Assembly: GCA_002393555.1 (NCBI GenBank)
Contig: DGSP01000047.1
Coordinates: forward strand, 19,962 to 83,961
Length of the DNA: 64,000 nt
DNA from: Prevotellaceae bacterium UBA4359
Lineage (GTDB): Bacteria > Bacteroidota > Bacteroidia > Bacteroidales > Bacteroidaceae
Reading direction: 5' to 3'
The notes under the pieces were generated by a model that saw nothing but the letters and a program-made list of their open reading frames with translations, was not told the origin of the DNA and did no database searches. A program made the position numbers and the translations under genes. Below are positions 19,222-28,210 of the stretch, in pieces (the stretch's first letter is position 1; every line of letters starts with the position of its first letter).

Positions 19222-22200
19222 ATGAACCCCAAATCAAAGCCTATGCGCCGATTCCTCCTGTTTTCACTTCTCTTTGTGCTGGCACATCTGGTGTTGGCAC
19301 AGCAACAACAATACAGTGGACGGCTCGTCGATGCCGAGACCGGCGAGCCTATGGCCTTCGCCAATCTCTATGTGGCAGCCGGACGCGGTGCGCTGACCAA
19401 TCTCGATGGGCAGTACACCCTTGTGGCCACCCCCGACGAGGAGGTGCGCATCTCGTTCGTGGGCTATTCCACGCTCACCCTGCGGGCTGCCGACCTGAAG
19501 CCCCTCCTGCAGATGCAGCCCCTTTCGCAGAGACTCAACGAAGTGACTGTGCTCAGCACCGATGCCATCCTGATGCGGGTGCGCGACCAGTTGCGCTCCG
19601 ACTTTTCTAAGCACCAACGACGGCAGTCGCACTACTTCTGCCGCATGACCTTCCTGAAGGACGAACAGACCGAGATGGTCGAGGCTTTCTTGGAGGCCAA
19701 CTCAGCCGTGAATCTGCGCAACCTCGGTGTGACCAACGGCCAATACTGGGCCAAGTCGCCCACGGGACGCATACAGTCCAATCTGCGCAACACCAACCTG
19801 CACGTCAACTACACCCTTGGCCCCATGATTCGGGGCAACGAACTCTGGAAAGATGTCCTCATCGTCCCCTTTCCCGAAGAGGGACGTGAAAAATACCTGC
19901 ACGACCACTATGAGGTGGCACAGACCACCCTCTCTGGCCGTGGCGACCGCACCATCTATGCCATCACCCTCACCCCCAAAGAGCAGCGCAGGAACCGTCC
20001 CATTCTGGGTGGCACCCTCTATGTCGATGCCGAGACCCTGCATCTGCTCCGTTTCGACGGCACCATCTATGCCGTCAAGGCTGCTGCCACCTACGGTGTG
20101 CAGAAAGAGCGAACCACTCTCGACATCGCCGTCAAAATCAACTATCGCCACAAGAACGGCTTCACCGAGGTGAACGACATTTCCAGTTCTGCCCTCAACG
20201 ACGAGGTGCAGTGCCACACCGTGCTGACCAATGTGGAAGACTACCACCTGCCCCTCACCTATGGCGAGAAGATTGGCCACAACCTCCTTTCGGCCATCGA
20301 GCGCGCCGGCACCAACCCCGAGGTGGAAAGCCGCTACACCTTCATTCCCCGCACTCATGAGGAGATAGCCGTGGCGTCCTCCTCCGCCTCTTCCTCCGAA
20401 AGCACCGCCGCAACCGACCGCCCCGTCCCGGCCTCTTCCTCCGAGTCCCATCCAGCCGACGAAGGCGAAGCCCTGCTCTCCCGTCTGGAACACCTCACCG
20501 ACACCATCGGTCCTTTGGCCTACATCCAGAAGGCCATGCGCTTCGGCCAGGCCTATCCGCAGGAGAAAGTCTATCTGCACCTCGACAACACGGGCTATTT
20601 CAAAGGCGAAACCATCTGGTTCAAAGCCTACGTGACCCGCACCGACGAGGAGAGCCGCACCGACCTGAGCAAGGTGCTCTATGTGGAACTGCTCAGCCCC
20701 TCGGGCGACGTGGTGGAGCGGCGCAAACTGCCTATCCGTAACGGTGAAGCCTACGGTGACATCCGTGTAGATAGCATCCTGCTCACGGGCTTCTACGAAC
20801 TGCGGGCCTACACTCGCGCCATGACCAACTGGGGCACTCAGGCCTGCTACTCGCGTGTCATCCCCATCTTCCGTGCTCCAGCCCGTGAGGGCGACTACAC
20901 CCAGCCTTCCATCGACCGTCTCTCCTATCGCCACCGTCTGAACAACGAGCGTCAGACTTCGGCTGATGTGGCAAACGGCAATATCGTTGTGCTCGATGCA
21001 GACGGACAGGAGCAGGCATCGGACCCTGAGAAAAAAAGAGCCTTCAATGTACACTTCTATCCCGAAGGCGGGGCCTTGGTGCAGGGACTTCCCTCGCGCG
21101 TGGCCTTCACCGCCACCGACCGCGATGGCGCGCCACTGGCTCTCGTGGGCTATCTGGCCGATGAGGATGGCACTCGCCGTGGCGACATCAGCACCGATGC
21201 CGAAGGGCGTGGACTCTTCATGCTCCCGGCCGACAATGTGGCCACGAAAGCCATCGTGCGCAGAGCCGATGAGGGTGGGGAAGAGCGTGTGTTCATGCTG
21301 CCCGAAGCGTTGCCGTCGGGCTGCACCATGACCGTCGATGCCTTGGCTGACGACCGCATCTCAGCCGACCTCTACTGCTCGTCCTCGCTTGTGGGTCAGC
21401 AACTGGGCTATGTGGTGATGCACGGAGGGAAAATCGTCCGTTGCGACACACTCACGGCCCGCCCTCACCACAGCCTCACCTTTGTTCGTCAGTATCTGCC
21501 AACAGGTGTGAGCCAACTCACCCTGTTCGACGCTCAGGGCCGCATCCTCTCCGAACGCCTCTTCTTCATCATCCCCCCTGCCACCGCAGCCGACAGCATC
21601 AGCGTCAGCAGTGTCAACGAACACTTGACGGCTTGCGGCAAGGTGGCCTTCGACCTGCAGGCAGCCCCCAACGCCACCCTCTCTTTCTCGGCCATCGATG
21701 CTGCCGGCATGGTGAACGGCAACTATGGCAACATGCGCACTTGGCTGCTCTTGGGCAGCGAGGTGAAGGGCTACATCCATCGCCCCGAACGCTATCTGGA
21801 GGCTGACGATGAAGCTCACCGCCGCATGGCCGACTTGCTCATGCTCGTGCAGGGCTGGCGACGCTATGACTGGCAACTCATGTCGGGACAAGCCACCTGG
21901 GCCAAGCATCAGCCAGTGGAGGACAGGCTTTTCCTTTTCGGCGAGGTGAAGGGGGCTAAGAAGAACCTCAATGTGGAGGGTGTGGATGTGACAGCCCACT
22001 TCTACAATGCTGGCGGCCAGTCGTTCAGTGCCACGACCACCACCACCGAGTTGGGGCAGTATGGCTTTGCCTTGCCCAACATCGGTGGCGAATGGAACTT
22101 GCAGTTGCAGGCCCAAAAGGGGGATGTGCCAGAGGCATACGTGGTGGGCATCGACCGCCACTTTTCGCCTGCACCGCGCTACTTGTCGCCACAAGAGATG

Positions 22201-23250
22201 CAGGTGCTGCCCGTGGAGGAAGACCGCGCTTTCCGTTGGAGCATTCCGGCGGAAGACACGGTGAAGTGGGTGAGCATCACGAAGAAAGACCATCTGCTGA
22301 AAAACGTGACCGTGAAGGCCAAACGCCGCGTGTGGGACCGCACGGGCTGGAACGACGAGACCAGTGCGCGCCACTTGTCGATGATTTTCTACGACTGCGA
22401 CGAGGCTTCTGACCGCATAGCCGATGAAGGCGAATCAGACCCCGGCTTTTGCAATTGGCTTTTGGAAAAGAACAACCTCTTTGGTGGGTCATCCACCACC
22501 GATGATGTCATGGTGGGGGTGCCGCTCACCTACGGACATCCCATTGCTATCTATGGCGACAGCCTGCGTAGTGGAGGGCGCAACACCCATGTGATTGTGG
22601 AGATAGACAACTACACTGCTGGACACCCCGATGACATGGATGCTTTCCAATGGCGGACCGACACACCAGGCGGATTCTTGCGTTTCTATGGCGATGGATT
22701 CTCCTATAAGGGACGCCCCATCGTCTGGGTGGTTGACAATCAGTTCTGCACCATCACCAATTTCCGCCTGCGTCGAGACGGAGTGCTGTCGCGCTATCTG
22801 GACACGACCGCCATGTTTGCTTCGGTCAACCACACCGACAATCGCTCCAACGCCAATACCGAACTCCCCTTGTGGCTGGAGGATGTGAAGGCGGTCTATA
22901 TCTCTGAGAACACTGAGGGACTGCACCAGCATCTCTACATCGATGAGGTGGACTACCAGAACCCCGTGGTCATTTACTGCTACACCCACCGCCGTCTGCA
23001 ACAGAAGGAGAAAGGTGTGCGCTACACCCACTACCAGGGCTTCAACGTGCCCAGCACCTTCGAGATGGAGGACTATAGCATCGTGCCGCCTGTGGAGGAC
23101 TTCCGACGCACCCTCTACTGGAACCCCAACGTGAAACTCGACCGCCGAGGCCATGCCACCGTGGAGTTCTACAACAACTCCTCCTGCACCGAAATGTTCG
23201 TCAGTGCCGAAGGTATGACTCCCGAAGGCAAACCGCTAAGTGCATATTAA
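19222..23250 (+). CDS. Large secreted CarboxypepD_reg / MG2-like protein, 1342 aa
   Basis: Signal peptide (RFLLFSLLFVLAHLVLAQ; the ATG at 19243 is an equally good start). Residues about 30-110 are a CarboxypepD_reg-like domain (GRLVDAETGEPMAFANLYVA, VRISFVGYSTL). The 120-380 region resembles the conserved domain found after it in Bacteroidetes proteins of this class. From about 430 a macroglobulin MG2-like stretch begins (EKVYLHLDNTGYFKGETIWF). A second beta-rich half contains RPIVWVVDNQF and ends GRATVEF-like without a barrel. It lacks a TonB-dependent barrel. Probable periplasmic or outer-membrane-associated protein of unknown role. It is probably monocistronic with its own promoter. Confidence 0.75.
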   Translation: MNPKSKPMRRFLLFSLLFVLAHLVLAQQQQYSGRLVDAETGEPMAFANLYVAAGRGALTNLDGQYTLVATPDEEVRISFVGYSTLTLRAADLKPLLQMQPLSQRLNEVTVLSTDAILMRVRDQLRSDFSKHQRRQSHYFCRMTFLKDEQTEMVEAFLEANSAVNLRNLGVTNGQYWAKSPTGRIQSNLRNTNLHVNYTLGPMIRGNELWKDVLIVPFPEEGREKYLHDHYEVAQTTLSGRGDRTIYAITLTPKEQRRNRPILGGTLYVDAETLHLLRFDGTIYAVKAAATYGVQKERTTLDIAVKINYRHKNGFTEVNDISSSALNDEVQCHTVLTNVEDYHLPLTYGEKIGHNLLSAIERAGTNPEVESRYTFIPRTHEEIAVASSSASSSESTAATDRPVPASSSESHPADEGEALLSRLEHLTDTIGPLAYIQKAMRFGQAYPQEKVYLHLDNTGYFKGETIWFKAYVTRTDEESRTDLSKVLYVELLSPSGDVVERRKLPIRNGEAYGDIRVDSILLTGFYELRAYTRAMTNWGTQACYSRVIPIFRAPAREGDYTQPSIDRLSYRHRLNNERQTSADVANGNIVVLDADGQEQASDPEKKRAFNVHFYPEGGALVQGLPSRVAFTATDRDGAPLALVGYLADEDGTRRGDISTDAEGRGLFMLPADNVATKAIVRRADEGGEERVFMLPEALPSGCTMTVDALADDRISADLYCSSSLVGQQLGYVVMHGGKIVRCDTLTARPHHSLTFVRQYLPTGVSQLTLFDAQGRILSERLFFIIPPATAADSISVSSVNEHLTACGKVAFDLQAAPNATLSFSAIDAAGMVNGNYGNMRTWLLLGSEVKGYIHRPERYLEADDEAHRRMADLLMLVQGWRRYDWQLMSGQATWAKHQPVEDRLFLFGEVKGAKKNLNVEGVDVTAHFYNAGGQSFSATTTTTELGQYGFALPNIGGEWNLQLQAQKGDVPEAYVVGIDRHFSPAPRYLSPQEMQVLPVEEDRAFRWSIPAEDTVKWVSITKKDHLLKNVTVKAKRRVWDRTGWNDETSARHLSMIFYDCDEASDRIADEGESDPGFCNWLLEKNNLFGGSSTTDDVMVGVPLTYGHPIAIYGDSLRSGGRNTHVIVEIDNYTAGHPDDMDAFQWRTDTPGGFLRFYGDGFSYKGRPIVWVVDNQFCTITNFRLRRDGVLSRYLDTTAMFASVNHTDNRSNANTELPLWLEDVKAVYISENTEGLHQHLYIDEVDYQNPVVIYCYTHRRLQQKEKGVRYTHYQGFNVPSTFEMEDYSIVPPVEDFRRTLYWNPNVKLDRRGHATVEFYNNSSCTEMFVSAEGMTPEGKPLSAY

Positions 23251-23293
23251 ACGTGCAGAAATGTAACCGCTTGAATTTAAGACATGAAGATAT

Positions 23294-26200
23294 ATGAAAA
23301 AGACACTCAATAAATACCCGACGCTGCGCGAGACGAAGTTTGTGGATTTGATGCAGCGACGTGTGTTCAACGTGCTTATCATCGCCAATCCCTATGATGC
23401 GTTCATGCTGGAGGACGATGGGCGTGTGGATGAAAAGATTTTTGACGAATATGCCAAGTTGGGCCTTCGCTATCCACCGCGTTTCTTCCGTGCTGCCTCG
23501 CAGGAAGAAGCCGCCGGACTGATAGGGAAGACGCAGTTCGACCTCGTCATCTGTATGCCAGGAACGGACAACAACGATGTGTTCGACATCGCCCGTGGCA
23601 TCAAGAACGAGTTTCCGGCATTGCCCATCGTGGTTCTCACGCCTTTCAGCCACGGCATCACTCGCCGCATGGTAAACGAGGACCTCTCGGCTTTCGAGTA
23701 TGTGTTCTGCTGGCTGGGCAATACGGAACTGTTGCTCTCCATCATCAAACTCATCGAGGACAAGATGAACCTGGCCAACGACTTGGCTGCTGGTGTGCAG
23801 ATGATTCTGGTGGTGGAAGATAGCATTCGCTTCTACTCCTCGCTGCTGCCCAACCTCTATCAGTTTGTGCTGCAGCAGAGTCTGGAGTTCGCCACCGAGG
23901 CACTGAACTCGCAACTGGAGATGCTGCGCATGCGTGGTCGCTCCAAGATTGTGCTGGCTCGTTCCTACGAGGAGGCGTGGGCACTCTACTCAAAGTTTAG
24001 CGACAATGTCTTGGGTGTCATCAGCGACTGCCGCTTCCCCTTGTTGGCCGACAGCAAGGAGAAGGACGAACTGGCTGGCTATAAACTGCTCAAGGCCATC
24101 CGCGAAGTGGACGAGTATGTACCCTTGGTGCTCGATTCCAGCGAGACCGACAAGAAGCCTTACGCTGACCTGTGCAAGGCCGCCTTCATCGACAAAAATT
24201 CCAAGAAACTCAATCAGGACGTGAAAGATGTGCTGACCAAGCATTTCGGGTTTGGCGACTTCATTTTCCGTAATCCCGACACGATGAAGGAAGTGGCTCG
24301 TGTGCATAACCTGAAAGAGTTGCAAGACAACATCTTCACCCTGCCTGCTGACTCGTTGGGCTACCACCTGCGTCACAACAATGTCTCTCGCTGGCTGGCC
24401 TCTCGTGCCATCTTCCCCGTAGCCGAGTTCCTGAAGAAGATAACCTGGAAGGTGGAGACTGATGTGGATGCACACAGGCAGTACATCTTCGATGCCATTG
24501 TCAGTTACCGCCGCATGAAGAACCGAGGTGTGGTGGCTATCTTCCACCGCGACCGCTTCGACAGTTACAGCCAGTTTGCCCGCATTGGCGAAGGCTCCCT
24601 CGGCGGCAAGGGCCGGGGCTTGGCCTTCCTCGACAACATCATCAAGAGGCGCACAGACCTCAACGACTACGAGAATGCCTCGGTGCAGATTCCCAAGACA
24701 GTGGTGCTCTGCACCGACATCTTCGACCGATTTATGGAGGCCAATGGACTCTATGAGGTGGCTCTTTCCGACCTGCCCGACGAGGAAATCCTGCAGTACT
24801 TCCTGCGTGGTCGTCTGCCCGAAGAGTTGGCCGATGACCTCATGTCTTTTATGGACGTGGTGGGTGGCCCTGTGGCCATCCGTTCCTCTTCCCTGCTCGA
24901 AGACAGCCACTACCAGCCTTTTGCTGGCATCTATTCCACCTACATGATACCTCGTGCCGACGACAAGTATGTGCGGCTCGAAATGCTCTCCAATGCCATC
25001 AAGAGTGTCTATGCCAGCGTCTTCTACCACGCCTCGAAAGACTACATGGTGGCCACCTCCAATGTCATTGACCAAGAGAAGATGGCTGTCATCCTGCAGG
25101 AGGTGGTAGGACAGAAGTATGAGAGTGGCTTCTATCCCACCATATCGGGTGTGGGACGCAGCATTAACTACTATCCCATCGGCGACGAACGTGCCGACGA
25201 GGGCATCGTGGAACTGGCTCTCGGACTGGGCAAGTACATCGTCGATGGTGGCCTTTGCCTGCGTGTCTGTCCTCATCATCCCGACAAGGTGTTGCAGACC
25301 AGCGAGATGGAGATTGCACTGAGAGAGACACAAACGAAGTTTTATGCGCTTGATGTGGAAGCGAACGAACACGAGGGCGTGGGCAACATGCTGGCCTTTC
25401 AGGTGGACGATGCCTTCAATCTGAAAAAGGTGACCGTGCGCGATGCCGACCACGATGGTTCCCTCAAGTGGATAGTCTCCACCTTCGACCCCTACGACCA
25501 GTGCATCTACGATGGTTACTACGAAGGGAAGAACCGAAAGATTATCTCCTTCTCGGGCGTGTTGCAGAACGGAGTTTTCCCGCTGCCCGAACTCTTGCAG
25601 AAGGTGCTCCGCTATGGGCAGCAGGAGATGGCACGACCCGTGGAGATTGAGTTTGCCGTCAACCTGCACGACGACCGTTCGGGCGAGTTCTATCTCTTGC
25701 AGATTCGTCCGATGGTCGATAACCAGATGCAGTTGGACGAAGATATTACTCAGATAGCCGATGAGGACTGCCTGATCCGCAGCCACAATGCCATCGGTCA
25801 CGGCATCATCAGCGACGTGCACGATGTGGTGTATGTGAAGACTGAGGACTATAGTGCAGCCAACAATCCTGCCACAGCCGAAGAGATAGAACGCATCAAC
25901 CGTGGCTTCCTCCAACGGGGCGAGAACTACGTGCTGGTCGGTCCTGGCCGTTGGGGTTCGAGCGACTCATGGCTGGGCATCCCCGTCAAGTGGCCCCACA
26001 TCTCTGCTGCCAAGGTCATCGTTGAGGCGGGTCTGCGCAACTTCCGCGTGGAGCCGAGTCAAGGCACTCACTTCTTCCAAAACCTCACCTCGATGGGTGT
26101 GGGTTACTTCACGGTCAACGACTTCATGGGCGATGGCATCTACCTCCAGTCCCTCCTCAACTCCCTTCCAGCAGTGGAAGAGACCGACCATGTGCGTCAT

Positions 26201-26302
26201 GTGCGCTTCGATTTCCCCATCGCCATCAAGATAGACGGCATGAAGAAGGAAGGTGTGGTGATGAAACCCGCTAATATAGGCCCCCACAATCTCGCTAACT
26301 AA
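23294..26302 (+). CDS. Receiver-like + PEP/pyruvate-binding (PPDK_N) protein, 1002 aa
   Basis: Residues about 25-150 and 175-320 each look like response-regulator receiver-type folds (VFNVLIIANPYDAF; MILVVEDSIRFYSS with VISDCRF). From about 430 an ATP-grasp PPDK_N/PEP synthase N-terminal domain is clear (GEGSLGGKGRGLAFLDNI, VAIRSSSLLEDSHYQPFAG, EFYLLQIRPMVDNQ). The phosphocarrier-histidine swivel motif (TSHAA type) and the C-terminal PEP-binding barrel of true PEP synthase or PPDK are not recognisable; instead there is a C-terminal VGPGRWGSSDSWLGIPV region. Bacteroidetes genomes often call this PEP synthase, but a complete reaction cannot be supported from sequence. Phosphotransfer role is inference. 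Confidence 0.8.
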   Translation: MKKTLNKYPTLRETKFVDLMQRRVFNVLIIANPYDAFMLEDDGRVDEKIFDEYAKLGLRYPPRFFRAASQEEAAGLIGKTQFDLVICMPGTDNNDVFDIARGIKNEFPALPIVVLTPFSHGITRRMVNEDLSAFEYVFCWLGNTELLLSIIKLIEDKMNLANDLAAGVQMILVVEDSIRFYSSLLPNLYQFVLQQSLEFATEALNSQLEMLRMRGRSKIVLARSYEEAWALYSKFSDNVLGVISDCRFPLLADSKEKDELAGYKLLKAIREVDEYVPLVLDSSETDKKPYADLCKAAFIDKNSKKLNQDVKDVLTKHFGFGDFIFRNPDTMKEVARVHNLKELQDNIFTLPADSLGYHLRHNNVSRWLASRAIFPVAEFLKKITWKVETDVDAHRQYIFDAIVSYRRMKNRGVVAIFHRDRFDSYSQFARIGEGSLGGKGRGLAFLDNIIKRRTDLNDYENASVQIPKTVVLCTDIFDRFMEANGLYEVALSDLPDEEILQYFLRGRLPEELADDLMSFMDVVGGPVAIRSSSLLEDSHYQPFAGIYSTYMIPRADDKYVRLEMLSNAIKSVYASVFYHASKDYMVATSNVIDQEKMAVILQEVVGQKYESGFYPTISGVGRSINYYPIGDERADEGIVELALGLGKYIVDGGLCLRVCPHHPDKVLQTSEMEIALRETQTKFYALDVEANEHEGVGNMLAFQVDDAFNLKKVTVRDADHDGSLKWIVSTFDPYDQCIYDGYYEGKNRKIISFSGVLQNGVFPLPELLQKVLRYGQQEMARPVEIEFAVNLHDDRSGEFYLLQIRPMVDNQMQLDEDITQIADEDCLIRSHNAIGHGIISDVHDVVYVKTEDYSAANNPATAEEIERINRGFLQRGENYVLVGPGRWGSSDSWLGIPVKWPHISAAKVIVEAGLRNFRVEPSQGTHFFQNLTSMGVGYFTVNDFMGDGIYLQSLLNSLPAVEETDHVRHVRFDFPIAIKIDGMKKEGVVMKPANIGPHNLAN

Positions 26303-26315
26303 CAAATTTACAAAA

Positions 26316-26594
26316 ATGAAACGAACGACATTATGGATGATGTTTACCCTTGCTTTGTGTGGCTTGGGGCTGAGTAGTTGCACGTCGGTAGCGAAGGGCG
26401 TGGCAGAGAGTTTTACGAACAACCTGATTGTGGAAGACCGCTATCGGATGATACTGGATGGCTTGCAGGTGACGCTCCTCATCACCCTCTGCGCAGTGCT
26501 CTTAGGTACAGTGCTGGGCGGGCTGGTGTGCTGGATGCGCATGAGCAAGCGGACATGGTTGCAGCAGGTGGCCAAGGTGTATATCCTGCCATAG
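26316..26594 (+). pseudogene. Amino-acid ABC transporter permease, N-terminal fragment
   Basis: A lipoprotein-like start (LGLSSCTSVAKG) leads into the first transmembrane segment of a His/Glu/Gln-type permease (VTLLITLCAVLLGTVLGG, then CWMRMSKRTWLQQVAKVYI). The family normally continues with D-x-x-RGTP and at least four further membrane segments; here the frame runs into a TAG four codons after VYI. The following DNA, in another frame, is solute-binding-protein sequence. The gene has therefore lost most of the permease by an internal deletion. Confidence 0.7.
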
Positions 26595-28171
26595 CAATAC
26601 CGCAACAGCATGGGACAGGGCGCCTTCTGCATGTGGCCATATACCCCGCCATGCCGCCGTTCAGTTTCATCTGTTCGGGACAGCCGTCGGGCTTGGAGAT
26701 TGACATCCTGACAGAGTGGGCCAACCGTCGCAACTGGCGGTTAGAGTATCTCACGATGGACTTCGCCTCGCAGATTCCCGCCGTGCAGACGGGCAAGGTC
26801 GATATGGCCATGTGTTCTGTCAGCATCACCGAAGAACGTAAGAAACAAGTGCTCTTCTCCGACGGCTACATCGAGTCGCACATCATGTTTCTTGTGCGGA
26901 AGGGAGAGACGGACATCCTTGCAGCGCCGGCCCTTGCCGAAGACGAAGAGACAGAGTTGCTGTCCGTCGGAGTGTGGATAGCAGCCATCCTCCTTCTGGT
27001 GGGTGGCGGTGCATGGCTCGTCCTGCGCCGTCGGAAGCCGCAAGTCTTGGCCCGGCCCCATGGAGAGACCAGCCAGGGCGCCATCGGCGACACGGTCATC
27101 AGCATCGCCCATCTGAAGAAGAACTACGGCACGCTCCCGGTGCTGCGCGACATCAGCCTCGACGTGCATCGTGGCGAGGTCATCTCCATCATCGGTCCCT
27201 CCGGCACCGGCAAGAGCACCTTCCTGCGCTGTCTGAATCTGTTGGAGCAACCCACGGACGGACACATCCTCATCGACGGGCAAGATATCTTGGCACCCCA
27301 TGCCGATGTGTCCCAACTGCGCCGCAAGATGGGCATGGTTTTCCAGTCGTTCAACCTGTTTAACGGCCTTTCGGTGCTCGACAACATCACTCTCGCCCCC
27401 ATCGGACTGTTGGGCAAGAGCCGCGAAGAGGCCGAGCGGAAAGGGCGAGAACTGCTTGAGATGGTGGGACTGGCCGAACGTGCCGATGCCATGCCCGACC
27501 AACTCTCTGGCGGACAGAAGCAGCGCGCGGCCATTGCCCGTGCATTGGCTATGGAACCTGAGATACTGCTTTTCGACGAACCCACTTCAGCCCTCGACCC
27601 CACGATGGTGAGCGAGGTGCTGGGTGTGATGACACGGCTGGCTCGTGAGGGCATGACCATGATTGTGGTGACTCACGAGATGCGCTTTGCCCGTCAGGTG
27701 AGTAGCCGCGTGTTGTTCTTTGCCGAGGGAGTGGTCTATGAGGACGGCACCCCCGACCAACTCTTCGACCATCCGCAGCACGAACTCACCCGTCAGTTCA
27801 TCCGCCAGATGCACGAGACTGCTTTCCTCATCGAGAGCGAGCACTTCGATTGGTATGCCATGATGGCACAGATGGAGCAGTTCTGCCGCCACTACAACCT
27901 GTCGCGTGTCAGGACTGACGGCGTGTTCCACGTCATCGACGAGTCGCTGTCCATCCTCGGCTCAGCCCGGTCGGGCCTCCAGCCAGGCACACGGCTCACG
28001 CTGGCTTATTCGGAACAAGACGACACGTTGCAGTGGACAGTCCGCTGTCCGCAAGCCATCGACCCGGCTATGTTCGAGACCGACGACAACAGCGTTGCGA
28101 TGGTCATGCTGCGCAACTTCAGCCGCGACATCAGCATCGACGGCGACACGCTGCGTGTCGCCGTCAAGTGA
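26585..28171 (+). pseudogene. Solute-binding fragment fused to amino-acid ABC ATPase (remnant transporter)
   Basis: The frame begins at the deletion junction without a plausible own start (first in-frame ATG 26651). Residues encoded about 26615-26920 are the first half of an SBP_bac_3 domain (MPPFSFICSGQPSGLEIDIL, VDMAMCSVSITEERKKQVLF). Lobe 2 is missing: the chain passes straight to one membrane segment (VWIAAILLLVGGGAWLVL). Then comes an intact HisP/GlnQ-type ATPase: Walker A GPSGTGKS, Q-loop VFQSFNLF, signature LSGGQKQRAAIARA, Walker B EILLFDEPTSALD, His VVTHE. A 110-residue C-terminal extension follows. The ATPase may still be expressed, but with no permease and no complete binding domain uptake cannot work from this locus. 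Confidence 0.65.
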
Positions 28172-28210
28172 GTGGCTGTCGGTTTCTCTTATTTCTTATT
28201 GATGAAAGGC

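Noticed and set aside
23990..25915. 641-aa minus-strand ORF
   Set aside because: Antisense shadow of the PPDK_N gene; low-complexity His/Val-rich translation with no family features.
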